Assembly: GCF_001968825.1 (NCBI RefSeq)
Contig: NZ_MIEU01000016.1
Coordinates: 558,001 to 622,000, forward strand
Direction: 5' to 3'
Origin: Tersicoccus sp. Bi-70
GTDB lineage: Bacteria > Actinomycetota > Actinomycetes > Actinomycetales > Micrococcaceae
DNA: 64,000 nt
The notes under the pieces are model-generated. The model searched no databases. It had not been told where the DNA came from and saw only the letters and a list, made by a program, of their open reading frames with translations. The translations under genes and the position numbers were made by a program. This document shows positions 50,239-59,198 of this stretch, one piece after another; the first letter of the stretch is position 1; every line of letters begins with the position of its first letter.

Positions 50239-51780
50239 TCAGCGGCGGCGGTTGCGCCGTCGTCGTTCGCCCGGACCCTTCGCGAAGGGCCGGGCCAGGT
50301 TGTCCCCGAGCACCACCCCCGCGGCGAGGGCGAGGATCACCGTCATCGCGTAGAACAGCGTCGTAGCGCCGTTCCCGAGATCCGAGCCCTCGATGGAGAT
50401 GCCGTACACGGCCTGGAAGATGCTCATCCCGGGGAACATGAACATGATGGACGGGATCGCGATCACGGCGGACGGGGCGTGCATCCGCAGCGCGACGATC
50501 CGGGCGGCCATCCCGATGAAGACGCTCGCGGCGGCCGGTGCGAGCCGCTGCCCGAGGCCGGTCCAGCCGGCGACGACCATCACGAGGTAGGCGGCCGCGG
50601 TGACGCCCGCGGTCGGCAGCAGCAGCTCCGGCCGGGTCTGCAGGACGATCGCGATGAGCACCGCGGAGACGGCCGAGAGGATCACCATCGCGGGCCACGG
50701 CGGGCTGTTGATCGCCCCCGTGACGTCGATGTCCAGGCGCGGCACCCCGAGGTTGACGCCGATCACGAGGGAGATGGCGATGCCCGCGGCGATCGCGGCG
50801 AACACGAGCATGGCGGAGAGGTAGCGGCCGGCGGCGCTGACGGGGAACCCGTTCACGGCGTCCTGGGTCGCGGAGACGAGCCGCATCGTCGGTAGCAGCA
50901 GGATCAGCCCACCGGCGATCACCAGCCCCTGCGCCACCGGCACCTGGGCGACGCCGGCGAGCTGGGCGAGGCCGGCGATGATCGCCGACGACGCCGCCAC
51001 GGTGAAGAACTCCGGGATGCGCCACGCGCCGAGGCGCTGCTGCACGAGAGTGACCAGCACCGTGGAGACGAACGAGAGCAGGCAGGCGACCAGGCCGCCG
51101 CCGAGGAACAGGACGATGGTCGTGGTGAAGCCCGCGGACGCGAGCCGGACGGCCCAGCGCGGGAAGGGCTTGTGCCGAGAGGTGATCTCCTCCATCCGGA
51201 TGGCGGCGGTCTCCCGGTCCAGATCGCCGACGATGATGTCGGAGACCAGCAGGTGGAGGTCGGCGAGGGCCGCGTAGTTGTCGGACCAGGAGCGCACGAC
51301 CCGCAGCACCGTGATCGGCGTGATGTAGGGGCCCGCGTAGTTGATCGTCACGGACTGGTTGTTGATGTCGACGTCGACGTTGCGCAGCCCGAAGGAGGCG
51401 GTGACGGCGATGACGCTGGTCTCCACCTCGAGCGCACCGGCGCCGTACCGGAAGAGGGACTCGGCCAGCTCGAGAGAGAAGTCCAGCGTCTTCCGCGCAC
51501 TGTCCTCGACCGCGTCGACGCGGATGGTGGGGTTGGCGTACGGGCTGCCGGCCAGCCGTTCGACCAGGCTCATCGGCGCCGTCGGCGGAGCGTCACCCTG
51601 GATCAGCCGGCGCAGCACCCGCTTGGCCGCGTAGTTCGATCGCGACTGGGCGGAGCCGGGCATCGTGACCGGTCGGGTCGCGGGCCCGGTCTTGACGGCC
51701 ATGATGCGCGGGTTCCGCCGGGTCGGCGGGTCCCGGCGCTCGATCCGACGGGTCTGCCCGGTGGGCTGATTCGCTGACAC
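50239..51780 (-). CDS. ThrE-type threonine/serine exporter
   Basis: Membrane protein of 513 residues. A soluble N-terminal half (PF06738-like; LDFSLELAESLFRYGAGALE, then VETSVIAVTAS, and ADLHLLVSDIIVGDLDRETA) is followed by ten or so membrane helices in two blocks, the second ThrE_2-like (PWPAMVILSAVSAVLIAIVL, FIGMAARIVALRMHAPSAV, PGMSIFQAVYGI). This matches Corynebacterium glutamicum ThrE, which exports threonine and serine. The GTG start follows GAGAGGACGAG. The C-terminus is Arg-rich. Confidence 0.9.
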   Translation of the reverse strand: MSANQPTGQTRRIERRDPPTRRNPRIMAVKTGPATRPVTMPGSAQSRSNYAAKRVLRRLIQGDAPPTAPMSLVERLAGSPYANPTIRVDAVEDSARKTLDFSLELAESLFRYGAGALEVETSVIAVTASFGLRNVDVDINNQSVTINYAGPYITPITVLRVVRSWSDNYAALADLHLLVSDIIVGDLDRETAAIRMEEITSRHKPFPRWAVRLASAGFTTTIVLFLGGGLVACLLSFVSTVLVTLVQQRLGAWRIPEFFTVAASSAIIAGLAQLAGVAQVPVAQGLVIAGGLILLLPTMRLVSATQDAVNGFPVSAAGRYLSAMLVFAAIAAGIAISLVIGVNLGVPRLDIDVTGAINSPPWPAMVILSAVSAVLIAIVLQTRPELLLPTAGVTAAAYLVMVVAGWTGLGQRLAPAAASVFIGMAARIVALRMHAPSAVIAIPSIMFMFPGMSIFQAVYGISIEGSDLGNGATTLFYAMTVILALAAGVVLGDNLARPFAKGPGERRRRNRRR

Positions 51781-51861
51781 CTCGTCCTCTCCCGCGGGCG
51801 CGTGGCCTGCGGTGCTCCCCTGCGGCGTTCCCCCTGGGGCGCTGCGCCGCAGCGCTGTCGA

Positions 51862-52977
51862 TCAGTAGAAGGGCTGGCGGTGGCGGCGCCACCAGATCTG
51901 CCGGAACACCCGTTCGCCGATGCCGTTCCACACCCGGTAGGCCACCGGGTCGATCGGCAGGTCCCAGCACCCGACGAAGTCGATGACGGTCTTCGTGAAG
52001 CTGGTCTTGAACAGGCCGAGCCCGTGGTGAGCGTGGGTGGTGTCCTTGAGCCGGTCCGAGGGCGGGGTGCCGCAGAAGTCGTACTCGACGATGCCCTCGG
52101 CCTTCAGGTCGTTGATCGCGGTCCACTGCACCAGGTGCGAGTCCCCGTAGGCCTTGCGCTTCGGGACCGAACCGCCGTCCTTGTACGTGCCCTTGCGCCC
52201 GTAGTTGATGACGAAGGCGCCGACGGCGGGAGCGCCGTCCTCGAAGACGAAGTACATCCGGCCCTGGCCGCGGTCGACGAAGTTCTGCCAGAACCGGCGG
52301 TAGTACTCGTACGAGCGCAGAGCGACGTTGGCCTTGCCCTGGCCGACCTGGCTCATCATGGCGAACATCTGCCGGTAGGTGTTCTCCTCGGCCGGCATCC
52401 GGACGACCTCGACGCCCTCCCGTTCGGCGCGGCGGATGGCGTTGCGGCCGCGGGAGTGCAGGGTACGCAACAGCGCGCGCTCGTCCGGCGTGACGTCCAG
52501 GACGGCGGTGCTGTCGTTCGGCTGGATGTTGAAGGTCTTCACCAGGCCGGCGCGAGCCAGCACGGCCCGCGAGCGCTCGTCGTCGAGGATCTCCGGTTCG
52601 ACCTTGACCGCGAACACACGCAGCTTCTCCCGGCGCACCAGCTCCTTGACCGCGTCGAGGGCGTCGACCACGGCCGCCGCGTCACCGACGTCGGGACCCT
52701 TGATCAGGTACCAGAGGCGGCCGAGCCCCGGGAACGTCTTCTCCAGTGCGAGGGAGACGGAGGTCAGGCCGGCGGACTCGAGCACGAGGTACCGGGGCAC
52801 CCAGCCGTGCCACTTCTTCACGTCGATGAAGGCCTCGGACTGCAGGAGATTGCCGCCGCCCGGATTGGCGAGCACGTGCTCGTCCCAGTGGGTGATCTCC
52901 TCGTCGGAGGCGAATCGGGCGGTGAAGGCGGGCAAGGGGAACTCCAGATCGTGATCGGCGGACACGTCGGCGGACAC
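51862..52977 (-). CDS. FemAB-like peptidyltransferase (lipid II aminoacyltransferase family)
   Basis: Protein of 371 residues with two GNAT-like folds, as in FemX/MurM: NLLQSEAFIDVKKWHGWVP near 43-61, YLIKGPDVGD near 90, LHSRGRNAIRRAEREGVEVV near 173 and KGTYKDGGSVPKRKAYGDSH, then LVQWTAINDLKAEG, near 265. Such enzymes use aminoacyl-tRNA to add residues to the peptidoglycan interpeptide bridge. The exact amino acid cannot be told. The GTG start lies in a duplicated GTGTCCGCCGA, so the first or second GTG may be used. Confidence 0.88.
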   Translation of the reverse strand: MSADVSADHDLEFPLPAFTARFASDEEITHWDEHVLANPGGGNLLQSEAFIDVKKWHGWVPRYLVLESAGLTSVSLALEKTFPGLGRLWYLIKGPDVGDAAAVVDALDAVKELVRREKLRVFAVKVEPEILDDERSRAVLARAGLVKTFNIQPNDSTAVLDVTPDERALLRTLHSRGRNAIRRAEREGVEVVRMPAEENTYRQMFAMMSQVGQGKANVALRSYEYYRRFWQNFVDRGQGRMYFVFEDGAPAVGAFVINYGRKGTYKDGGSVPKRKAYGDSHLVQWTAINDLKAEGIVEYDFCGTPPSDRLKDTTHAHHGLGLFKTSFTKTVIDFVGCWDLPIDPVAYRVWNGIGERVFRQIWWRRHRQPFY

Positions 52978-53390
52978 GTCGAGGACCTGCGCCGACCCGC
53001 CGACAGTCTACCGACGGGTCTCCCCCGCAGCGGTCAGGCTGGACCGGGTGGCGTCAGAGCCCGCGCCCGGGCGGGGACACGGCGGAGAAGTCAAGGGTTT
53101 CCCCTCTATCGGAGCGGGTCGCCGACCGACCAGCATGGTTCTCGCTGCACCACGGCATCGGGAGACGATGAGGGGTCGTCGTCACCCGGGCGGGCGAGGG
53201 GGACCCGCGAGGCGGTGGACAGGCAGGGCGCGGACGGGCGCCCTGCCCGTCCACCGCTTTCTTCGCGTCCGGCCCGGTCCGCTGTCCACGCCGCGCATCT
53301 CCGGCGCACCGCCGATCACGGGTCCGCCCTCCGTTCGTTAGGGTTGCTCCTGCTGTCCGGACGACGATCGCCGGCGTCAGGAGGACCACC
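52978..53390. other. Divergent gap with orphan terminator, possible small RNA
   Basis: No protein gene is convincing in this 413-base stretch between divergent genes. It contains a plus-strand hairpin with a T-rich tail (listed separately) although no plus-strand gene precedes it. A short non-coding transcript from within 52978-53210 would explain it. No known RNA family was recognised. Confidence 0.35.
53212..53260 (+). terminator. Orphan intrinsic terminator
   Basis: GCGGTGGACAGGCAGGGCG pairs with CGCCCTGCCCGTCCACCGC (18 of 19) and is followed by TTTCTT, the most canonical terminator in the window. It points with the plus strand, 130 bases before the LysR-substrate-domain gene, and has no obvious gene to end. 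Confidence 0.7.
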
Positions 53391-54140
53391 ATGACCGAGA
53401 ACCTGGACTTCGGTTTCGTCGAGGGCACGACGCCGGGCAAGTGGGTGCGCCGCTGGCACGAGCGCCACCCCGAGATCCCCCTCGTCGAGCACCCCCTGGC
53501 GGCGCGCGACCAGCTCGCCGCTCTCACCGACGGCCGCGTCCGGCTGCTGCTCGGGCGGGACCTGCAGCGCACCGACACCATGCACGTGATCGATCTGTAC
53601 GTGGAGGAGATGGCGGTCGCCGCCGCCCGCGACCACGTCGTCGCCGCCTTCGACGCGGTGACCCTCGCCGACCTGGCCGACGAGACCATCCTGGACCAGG
53701 GCGACCTGAGCACCGCCGCGCTGCTGGAGGTCGTGGCGTCCGGGGCCGGCGTCGCCGTCGTGCCCGCCCCCGTCGCCCGGGCCGTGAACAACCGGGACGT
53801 GGTGCTGCGGCCCGTGATCGACGCCGAGCCGACCCGGATCGGCGTCGCCTGGTGGGCCGAGGACGAGGATCCGGCGGTCGAGGAGTTCATCGGAGTGCTG
53901 CGTGGCCGCACCGCGAGCAGTTCCCGCCAGCCCCTCGCCGGCCGCGAGGAGACCGCCGACGGCGCTCGCCGCGGCGGCAACTCTCGCGGCGGCGTGCCCT
54001 CGAAAGGCACGGCGTCCACTCGCGGTGGCGCGCTTGGCAAGGGCGCAGGCCCCCGAGGAGCCGGAGCGAAGGGGGCGGGCGGAGGTCGCGGCCGGCAGAC
54101 CGGCGGCCGGAGCTCCGGCCGCCGCGGTCCGCGTCGCTGA
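53391..54140 (+). CDS. LysR substrate-binding-domain protein with RG-rich tail
   Basis: Protein of 249 residues. Residues 1-175 resemble a LysR-type effector-binding domain (FVEGTTPGKWVRRWHERHPE, then VEHPLAARDQLAALTDG and DLSTAALLEVVASGAGVAVV), but no helix-turn-helix precedes it. The C-terminal 75 residues are Gly/Arg/Ser-rich with RGG, GRGR and basic patches (GGGRGRQTGGRSSGRRGPRR), a composition found in RNA- or DNA-binding disordered tails. GTCAGGAGGACC precedes the ATG, the strongest ribosome site in the area. The function is unknown. It may sense a ligand and bind nucleic acid through the tail, which is an inference. Confidence 0.78.
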   Translation: MTENLDFGFVEGTTPGKWVRRWHERHPEIPLVEHPLAARDQLAALTDGRVRLLLGRDLQRTDTMHVIDLYVEEMAVAAARDHVVAAFDAVTLADLADETILDQGDLSTAALLEVVASGAGVAVVPAPVARAVNNRDVVLRPVIDAEPTRIGVAWWAEDEDPAVEEFIGVLRGRTASSSRQPLAGREETADGARRGGNSRGGVPSKGTASTRGGALGKGAGPRGAGAKGAGGGRGRQTGGRSSGRRGPRR

Positions 54141-54248
54141 CGGTTCGCCGTCCGCCGGGGCACGTGCCCCGCGCGTCCGGTGATACCCGGTGATGCCCGC
54201 TCGTCGTGGCGGTGGCGCGACAGCGTCGTCGACCGCCAGAATCGGTCC

Positions 54249-55301
54249 ATGACCGCCCTCACCGCCGAGAATCCCGTCGCCCCCATGCTCGCCAAGGCCG
54301 TGGCGACCGTGCCTGCTCCGGACAGCGTCCCGGGCGGACTGCAGTACGAGCCCAAGTGGGACGGGTTCCGCGCGATCATCTACGCCGACGGCACCGACGT
54401 GCAGATCGGCAGCCGTGGGTCCAAGATGCTCACCCGCTACTTCCCCGAGGTGGTCGCGCAGATCGCGGAGCAGGTCACCGTCCCGTGCGTGCTCGACGGG
54501 GAACTGATCGTCCGCACCGGCGAGCCCGGGTCCGAACGCCTGGACTGGGAGGCCCTGAGCCAGCGGATCCACCCCGCGGCCAGCCGCGTCAACCGGCTCG
54601 CCGAGGAGACTCCGGCGTCCTTCGTGGCCTTCGACCTGCTCGCCGAGAACGGGCAGAGCCTGCTGGAGGAGCCGCTGGCCGAGCGCCGCTCCCGGCTGGA
54701 GAAGCTGATGGCGCCACTGCGCGCACCGCTGCACCTGAGCCAGACGACGGACGACCTGGCCACCGCCCAGCGCTGGCTGGAGGAGTTCGAGGGAGCGGGC
54801 CTGGACGGCGTCGTCGCCAAGCCCCTGTCCTCGGCCTATCTGCCGAACAAGCGGACCATGCTCAAGATCAAGTACCACCGCACCGCCGACGTCGTCGCGC
54901 TGGGCTATCGCATCCACAAGAGCGGGCAGGGCGTCGGGTCGATCCTCGTGGGTCTGTACCAGGGGGACGAGCTCTACGGGGTGGGCGGGGTCTCCGCGTT
55001 CAGCGACGCCCGCCGGCTGGAGTTGATCGACGAGCTGGACCCGGTGGTCGAGCGCGACGAGCACGGCGCCGCGGTGACCGGTGAGGGCGAGCGCAACCGG
55101 TTCTCGTCGAACAAGGACACCTCGTTCGTCCGGTTGCGGCCCGAGCGCGTGCTCGAGGTGCAGTACGACCAGATGGAGGGCATGCGGTTCCGGCACACGG
55201 CCCAGTTCGCCCGGTGGCGGCCGGACCGCGAGGCACGCTCGTGCACGTACGACCAGCTGGACGTGCCGGTCGCGTGGGACCTGAACGACGTGCTGCTCTA
55301 G
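54249..55301 (+). CDS. ATP-dependent DNA ligase, LigC-like
   Basis: DNA ligase of 350 residues. Motif I is KWDGFR with the adenylated Lys near residue 36, SRGSKMLTRYFPEVV and VLDGELIV form motifs Ia-III, FVAFDLLAENG motif IIIa, GLDGVVAKP motif IV and MLKIKYHRTADVV motif V. An OB-fold region (YGVGGVSAFSDARRLELIDE) follows. Its size and order match mycobacterial LigC, a back-up end-joining or repair ligase. It is convergent with the LigD-type polymerase gene, three bases apart. The ATG at MTALTAENPVAPMLAK is preferred by homology. Confidence 0.92.
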   Translation: MTALTAENPVAPMLAKAVATVPAPDSVPGGLQYEPKWDGFRAIIYADGTDVQIGSRGSKMLTRYFPEVVAQIAEQVTVPCVLDGELIVRTGEPGSERLDWEALSQRIHPAASRVNRLAEETPASFVAFDLLAENGQSLLEEPLAERRSRLEKLMAPLRAPLHLSQTTDDLATAQRWLEEFEGAGLDGVVAKPLSSAYLPNKRTMLKIKYHRTADVVALGYRIHKSGQGVGSILVGLYQGDELYGVGGVSAFSDARRLELIDELDPVVERDEHGAAVTGEGERNRFSSNKDTSFVRLRPERVLEVQYDQMEGMRFRHTAQFARWRPDREARSCTYDQLDVPVAWDLNDVLL

Positions 55302-55304
55302 GCC

Positions 55305-56360
55305 TCAGTCCTGCTCCGTGGCAGGCTTCCTCGCCGGTTCCTTCCTCGCTCTGCTCGGTTGGACCCGCGGCGGCTCCCCCGGCATCTTCGGGAAGTCCGG
55401 CGGGAACGCCAGCTCCCCGAGGCCGTTCGTGAGGTCCCGCTTCCACCAGCCCAGGGCCGTGTCGAGCGTGCCGGGGTGCGCGTGCATGTCCGCCCAGGGG
55501 TCGCCGACGGCGGACACCCGGTCCGGGACGGTCGCGATGGTCAGCTCCCGCGGGTCGACGTCGTCGAGCTCGTCCCAGGTGACCGGGCAGGAGACGGAGG
55601 CGTGCGGCAGGGCCCTCGGGCTGTACGCGCCGGCGATGGTGCGGTCCCGGTTGGCCTGGTTGTAGTCCACGAAGATGCGCTCCCCCCGCTCCTCCTTCCA
55701 CCACTTCGTGGTGACGGCGTCCGGCATCCGCCGCTCGAGCTCGCGGCCGATGGCGATGACGGCGTGCCGGACGTCGAGGAACTCGTGCGCCGGGGTGATC
55801 GGCGCGTACACGTGCAGACCCCGGTTGCCGGAGGTCTTGAGGTAGCCGGTCAGCCCGGCGTCGGCGAGCACGGTGCGCAGCTCGTGGGCCGCGGTGACGG
55901 CGTCGGAGAAGTCGGTACCCGGCTGGGGATCCAGGTCGATGCGCAGCTGGTCGGGGTTGTCCGTGTCCTCGGCGCGGGAGGCCCACGGGTGGAAGACGAC
56001 CGTGTTCATCTGCGCGGCCCACACGGCGGCCGCGATCTCCCGGATCACCACCTGGGGGTGGGAGCGGCCGCTCGGGTACGTGACGGTGACGGCGTCGACG
56101 TAGTCGGGGGCTCCACGCGGCGGGTTCTTGGAGAAGAACTCCTCCCCCGTCACGTCGCCGGAGAAGCGCTGCAGGGAGACCGGCCGTCCGCCGTTCGCGG
56201 CCAGGAACGGCTCGGCGACGGCGATCAGGTACTGCGCGAGGTCCAGCTTCGTCAGCCCCGCCGCCGGCCACAACACGCGGGTGGGGCTGGAGACCCGCAC
56301 CTCCCGCTGCCCGTCGGGGCCGGGCACCGTCAGCACGGTCGCGTCCTTCTCCTTCGCCAT
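55305..56360 (-). CDS. LigD-type polymerase (primase-polymerase) domain protein
   Basis: Stand-alone POL domain of 351 residues, archaeo-eukaryotic primase type. WPAAGLTKLDLAQYL, VSLQRFSGDVTGEEFFSKNP, the catalytic pair in LRIDLDPQPGTDF and KTSGNRGLHVYAPI are characteristic. It would fill gaps or add ribonucleotides during repair, with a ligase partner. The C-terminus is Lys/Arg/Pro-rich. No Ku gene is in the window, so a complete end-joining system is not shown here. The start at MAKEKDATVLTVPGPDGQRE is well supported. Confidence 0.92.
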   Translation of the reverse strand: MAKEKDATVLTVPGPDGQREVRVSSPTRVLWPAAGLTKLDLAQYLIAVAEPFLAANGGRPVSLQRFSGDVTGEEFFSKNPPRGAPDYVDAVTVTYPSGRSHPQVVIREIAAAVWAAQMNTVVFHPWASRAEDTDNPDQLRIDLDPQPGTDFSDAVTAAHELRTVLADAGLTGYLKTSGNRGLHVYAPITPAHEFLDVRHAVIAIGRELERRMPDAVTTKWWKEERGERIFVDYNQANRDRTIAGAYSPRALPHASVSCPVTWDELDDVDPRELTIATVPDRVSAVGDPWADMHAHPGTLDTALGWWKRDLTNGLGELAFPPDFPKMPGEPPRVQPSRARKEPARKPATEQD

Positions 56361-56529
56361 GCCGTCAACCTACCCGGCTCCGCGCTGTGAGGCACTTCAC
56401 AGGCGGGGCATCCGGGCCTAGGCTCAGGTCACCGCTGCCCGAGGTTGCGCTCGGCTGCGCCGGGGGCGGTCCTCCGCGAACGCGGGACGGACCGCTGCCC
56501 AGTCAGAGGACGACGGCGAAGGAGACATC

Positions 56530-57744
56530 ATGGCGGACAACCGCGCGGTGAGCTACATGGGCCCGGGCAAGGTCGAGGTCAAGACCATCGACTACCCCAC
56601 GTTCGAGTTGAAGGACGGGCCGGGCGTCAACCCGGCGAACGTGGGCAGGCAGCTGCCGCACGGGGCGATCCTCAAGGTGGTGACCACCAACATCTGCGGG
56701 TCCGACCAGCACATGGTGCGCGGCCGCACCACCGCTCCCGCGGGGCTCGTGCTCGGCCACGAGATCACCGGCGAGGTGGTCGAGACCGGTCCCGGTGTCG
56801 AGTTCATCAAGGTCGGCGATCTCTGTTCGGTGCCGTTCAACATCGCGTGCGGACGCTGCCGGAACTGCAAGGAGCGCAAGACCGGCATCTGCGAGAACGT
56901 CAACCCGGACCGTCCCGGGAGCGCCTACGGGTACGTGGACATGGGCGGGTGGGTCGGCGGCCAGGCGGAGTACGTGATGGTGCCCTACGCCGACTGGAAC
57001 CTGCTGAAGTTCCCGGACAAGGACCAGGCGATGGAGAAGATCCTGGACCTGACCATGCTCTCCGACATCTTCCCGACCGGGTTCCACGGTGCGGTGACGG
57101 CCGGGGTCGGCGTCGGCTCCACGGTCTATGTCGCGGGGGCGGGCCCCGTGGGCCTGGCCGCAGCGGCGAGCGCACAACTGCTCGGTGCCGCCGTCGTGAT
57201 CGTCGGCGACATGAACACACAGCGGCTGGAGCAGGCCCGCAGCTTCGGGTGCGAGACCATCGACCTGTCGCAGGGCGAGCCGGCGGACCAGATCGAGCAG
57301 ATCCTCGGCGTCGGCGAGGTCGACTGCGGCGTCGACGCCGTCGGGTTCGAGGCGAAGGGACACGGCCACGGCGGGCAGGAGGCGCCGGCGACGGTGCTCA
57401 ACACCCTGATGGACATCACCGCCGCCGGCGGTGCGCTCGGCATCCCGGGACTCTACGTCACGGGTGACCCGGGCGGTGTGGACGAGGCGGCCAAGAAGGG
57501 CTCCCTGTCCCTCTCGCTCGGCACCGGCTGGGCGAAGTCCCTGTCCTTCACCACCGGCCAGTGCCCGGTGATGAAGTACCACCGCGGCCTGATGCAGGCG
57601 ATCCTGCACGACCGGGTGCAGATCGCCAAGGCCGTCAACGCGACGACGATCAGCCTGGACGAGGCACCGCAGGGCTACGCCGATTTCGACTCGGGGGTCG
57701 CGAAGAAATTCGTGATCGACCCCCATGGGTCCGTCGCCGCCTGA
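56530..57744 (+). CDS. fdhA: Formaldehyde dehydrogenase, glutathione-independent
   Basis: NAD-dependent zinc dehydrogenase of 404 residues of the Pseudomonas FdhA type, oxidising formaldehyde to formate without glutathione. Catalytic zinc is bound by Cys56 (NICGSDQH) and His77 (GHEITG); structural zinc by Cys107, Cys110, Cys113 and Cys121 (CGRCRNCKERKTGIC). The Rossmann motif is AGAGPVGLAAAASAQLLG near 185. AAGGAG precedes the ATG. It ends in a strong terminator. Formaldehyde from betaine and dimethylglycine demethylation at the left of the window would be a suitable substrate, but the two loci are 50 kb apart. Confidence 0.94.
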   Translation: MADNRAVSYMGPGKVEVKTIDYPTFELKDGPGVNPANVGRQLPHGAILKVVTTNICGSDQHMVRGRTTAPAGLVLGHEITGEVVETGPGVEFIKVGDLCSVPFNIACGRCRNCKERKTGICENVNPDRPGSAYGYVDMGGWVGGQAEYVMVPYADWNLLKFPDKDQAMEKILDLTMLSDIFPTGFHGAVTAGVGVGSTVYVAGAGPVGLAAAASAQLLGAAVVIVGDMNTQRLEQARSFGCETIDLSQGEPADQIEQILGVGEVDCGVDAVGFEAKGHGHGGQEAPATVLNTLMDITAAGGALGIPGLYVTGDPGGVDEAAKKGSLSLSLGTGWAKSLSFTTGQCPVMKYHRGLMQAILHDRVQIAKAVNATTISLDEAPQGYADFDSGVAKKFVIDPHGSVAA

Positions 57745-57768
57745 CGCGGGGGCGGACAGGGGGGACCG

Positions 57769-57796
57769 GGGGCCGGGCGCTGAGGCGCCCGGCCCC
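57769..57796 (+). terminator. fdhA terminator
   Basis: GGGGCCGGGCGC and its complement form a perfect 12-bp stem with a TGAG loop, followed by TTCCTT. It also lies after the convergent LCP gene. Confidence 0.85.
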
Positions 57797-57828
57797 TTCC
57801 TTGTCCTCCTGCTGGGGCGCGCTCCCGT

Positions 57829-58884
57829 TCAGCGCGCCGACGTGCCGTGGGCGGCCACCCAGGTGCCGAGGGTGTCCTCGCGCATCGCCTTCCCGACCGC
57901 GTCGATCGCGGCGGTGTCGGCCACGACGATGGACTGGCCGTCCGCCGACGTGCCGGTCCCGCGGGTGGGGAGGGTGAAGGACCGCACGTCGCCCGCCCGC
58001 ACCCCGTTCAGGGACAGGGCGAGACCGGCCATGGCCGTCGCATCGAGCGTGGTGTCCACGCTGACGAACGGGGACACCCGGTCGACGAGCTCGTTGATCC
58101 GGACGGGGTTGGTCAGGGTGCCGACGCTGAGGACCTGCCCGAGGACCGCCTTGAGGAAGATCTGCTGGTCGCGGACCCGCTGGTAGTCCCCGTCGGTGAA
58201 CGCATTCCGCTCCCGGACGAAGGCGAGCGCGGCGTCCCCGTCGAGCGTCTGCCGGCCTTTCGGGAAGGTGTGGCCCCGCGCGGAGAACGCCACCGGCACG
58301 TCGACGGTCACGCCGCCGAGGGCGTCGGTGGCGGCCTTGAAGCCCTCGAAGTCGATCAGGGCGATGTGGTCCAGGCGCACGCCGAACAGCTGTTCCAGGG
58401 TCTGTGCGGCCAGCGGGATGCCGCCGTCGGCCAGCGCCGCGTTGATCTTGGCCTTCCCGTGCCCCGGGATGTCCACCCAGGTGTCCCGCAGGACCGACAT
58501 GAGATACACGCGCTTCCGGTCGGCCGGGATGTGCACCCAGATGAGGGTGTCCGAGCGCTGATCCGAGGCGTCCCCCTTCCCGGCCTCGGACGTGGTGGCG
58601 CCGCGGCTGTCGCTGCCCAGCAGCAGCAGGTTCGTCGCCGCGTTGTCGGCGGCGGCCGGCCGTGACGCCTCCGCGGGGAACGCCTGCTCGATTCGGTGGC
58701 TGCGGCTGTCGAACGCGTGCCCGAGGTTCACCAGGTAGGTGCCCGCGACGAGCACGAGGACGGCGAACACCGCCACCAGCACGCCCACCACCCGCAGCGC
58801 CGTCCGACGGCGCCGGCGCCGCCGTCGCTCCGCCTCGCGCCCCTCGTCCGAGGCGCGGTCCATCACCTCGTCGACACGACCCAT
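57829..58884 (-). CDS. LytR-CpsA-Psr (LCP) family cell-wall ligase
   Basis: Membrane-anchored enzyme of 351 residues that attaches wall polymers to peptidoglycan from undecaprenyl-phosphate carriers. An Arg-rich cytoplasmic stretch (16-27) precedes a single helix at 29-51. The LCP domain has NLLLLGSDSRGAT near 84, RSDTLIWVHIPADRKRVYLM, SVLRDTWVDIPGHGKAKINA and FAFVRERN-like LAFVRERNAFTDGDYQRVRD. Conserved Arg and Asp residues for the polyprenyl phosphate are present. The ATG before GRVDEVMD follows GGGGA; a GTG six codons upstream is possible. Confidence 0.92.
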   Translation of the reverse strand: MGRVDEVMDRASDEGREAERRRRRRRRTALRVVGVLVAVFAVLVLVAGTYLVNLGHAFDSRSHRIEQAFPAEASRPAAADNAATNLLLLGSDSRGATTSEAGKGDASDQRSDTLIWVHIPADRKRVYLMSVLRDTWVDIPGHGKAKINAALADGGIPLAAQTLEQLFGVRLDHIALIDFEGFKAATDALGGVTVDVPVAFSARGHTFPKGRQTLDGDAALAFVRERNAFTDGDYQRVRDQQIFLKAVLGQVLSVGTLTNPVRINELVDRVSPFVSVDTTLDATAMAGLALSLNGVRAGDVRSFTLPTRGTGTSADGQSIVVADTAAIDAVGKAMREDTLGTWVAAHGTSAR

Positions 58885-59198
58885 GTCCCCACTCCCCGTC
58901 ACGTCCCACTCCCCCGAGCGGGCCCCCGCGCACAGTGTCTCACCCGGGCCGGTGGCGCGGTACGGGTGGGACGACACGATCCGGTGACGGCGACCCGTGA
59001 CGTGCGCACGGTCACCGGTGTTCCCCACCCGTTGGGGTCGACGTCACCGCGATGTCAGATCCGGGGAGAAGCCTGAGGAAGCCGGTAATCGGCCTTCACG
59101 CGAGAGCCCCCCATGCAGTAGGGGGAGCCGCCCGGGACTCCCCGTGGATCATCGCCCCCCGTGCCGCAGGCCCCCGAGCAGAGAACAGGAGCACCGCC

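Noticed and set aside
52978-53211. Known RNAs (SRP RNA, tmRNA, RNase P RNA, 6C RNA) in the gap
   Set aside because: None of their conserved blocks (for example GGTCCGGAAGG of SRP RNA or paired C-rich loops of 6C RNA) was found on either strand.
59052-59198. Earlier start for the propeller-phosphoesterase
   Set aside because: The upstream extension has no signal-peptide logic, while AACAGGAG sits directly before the chosen ATG.
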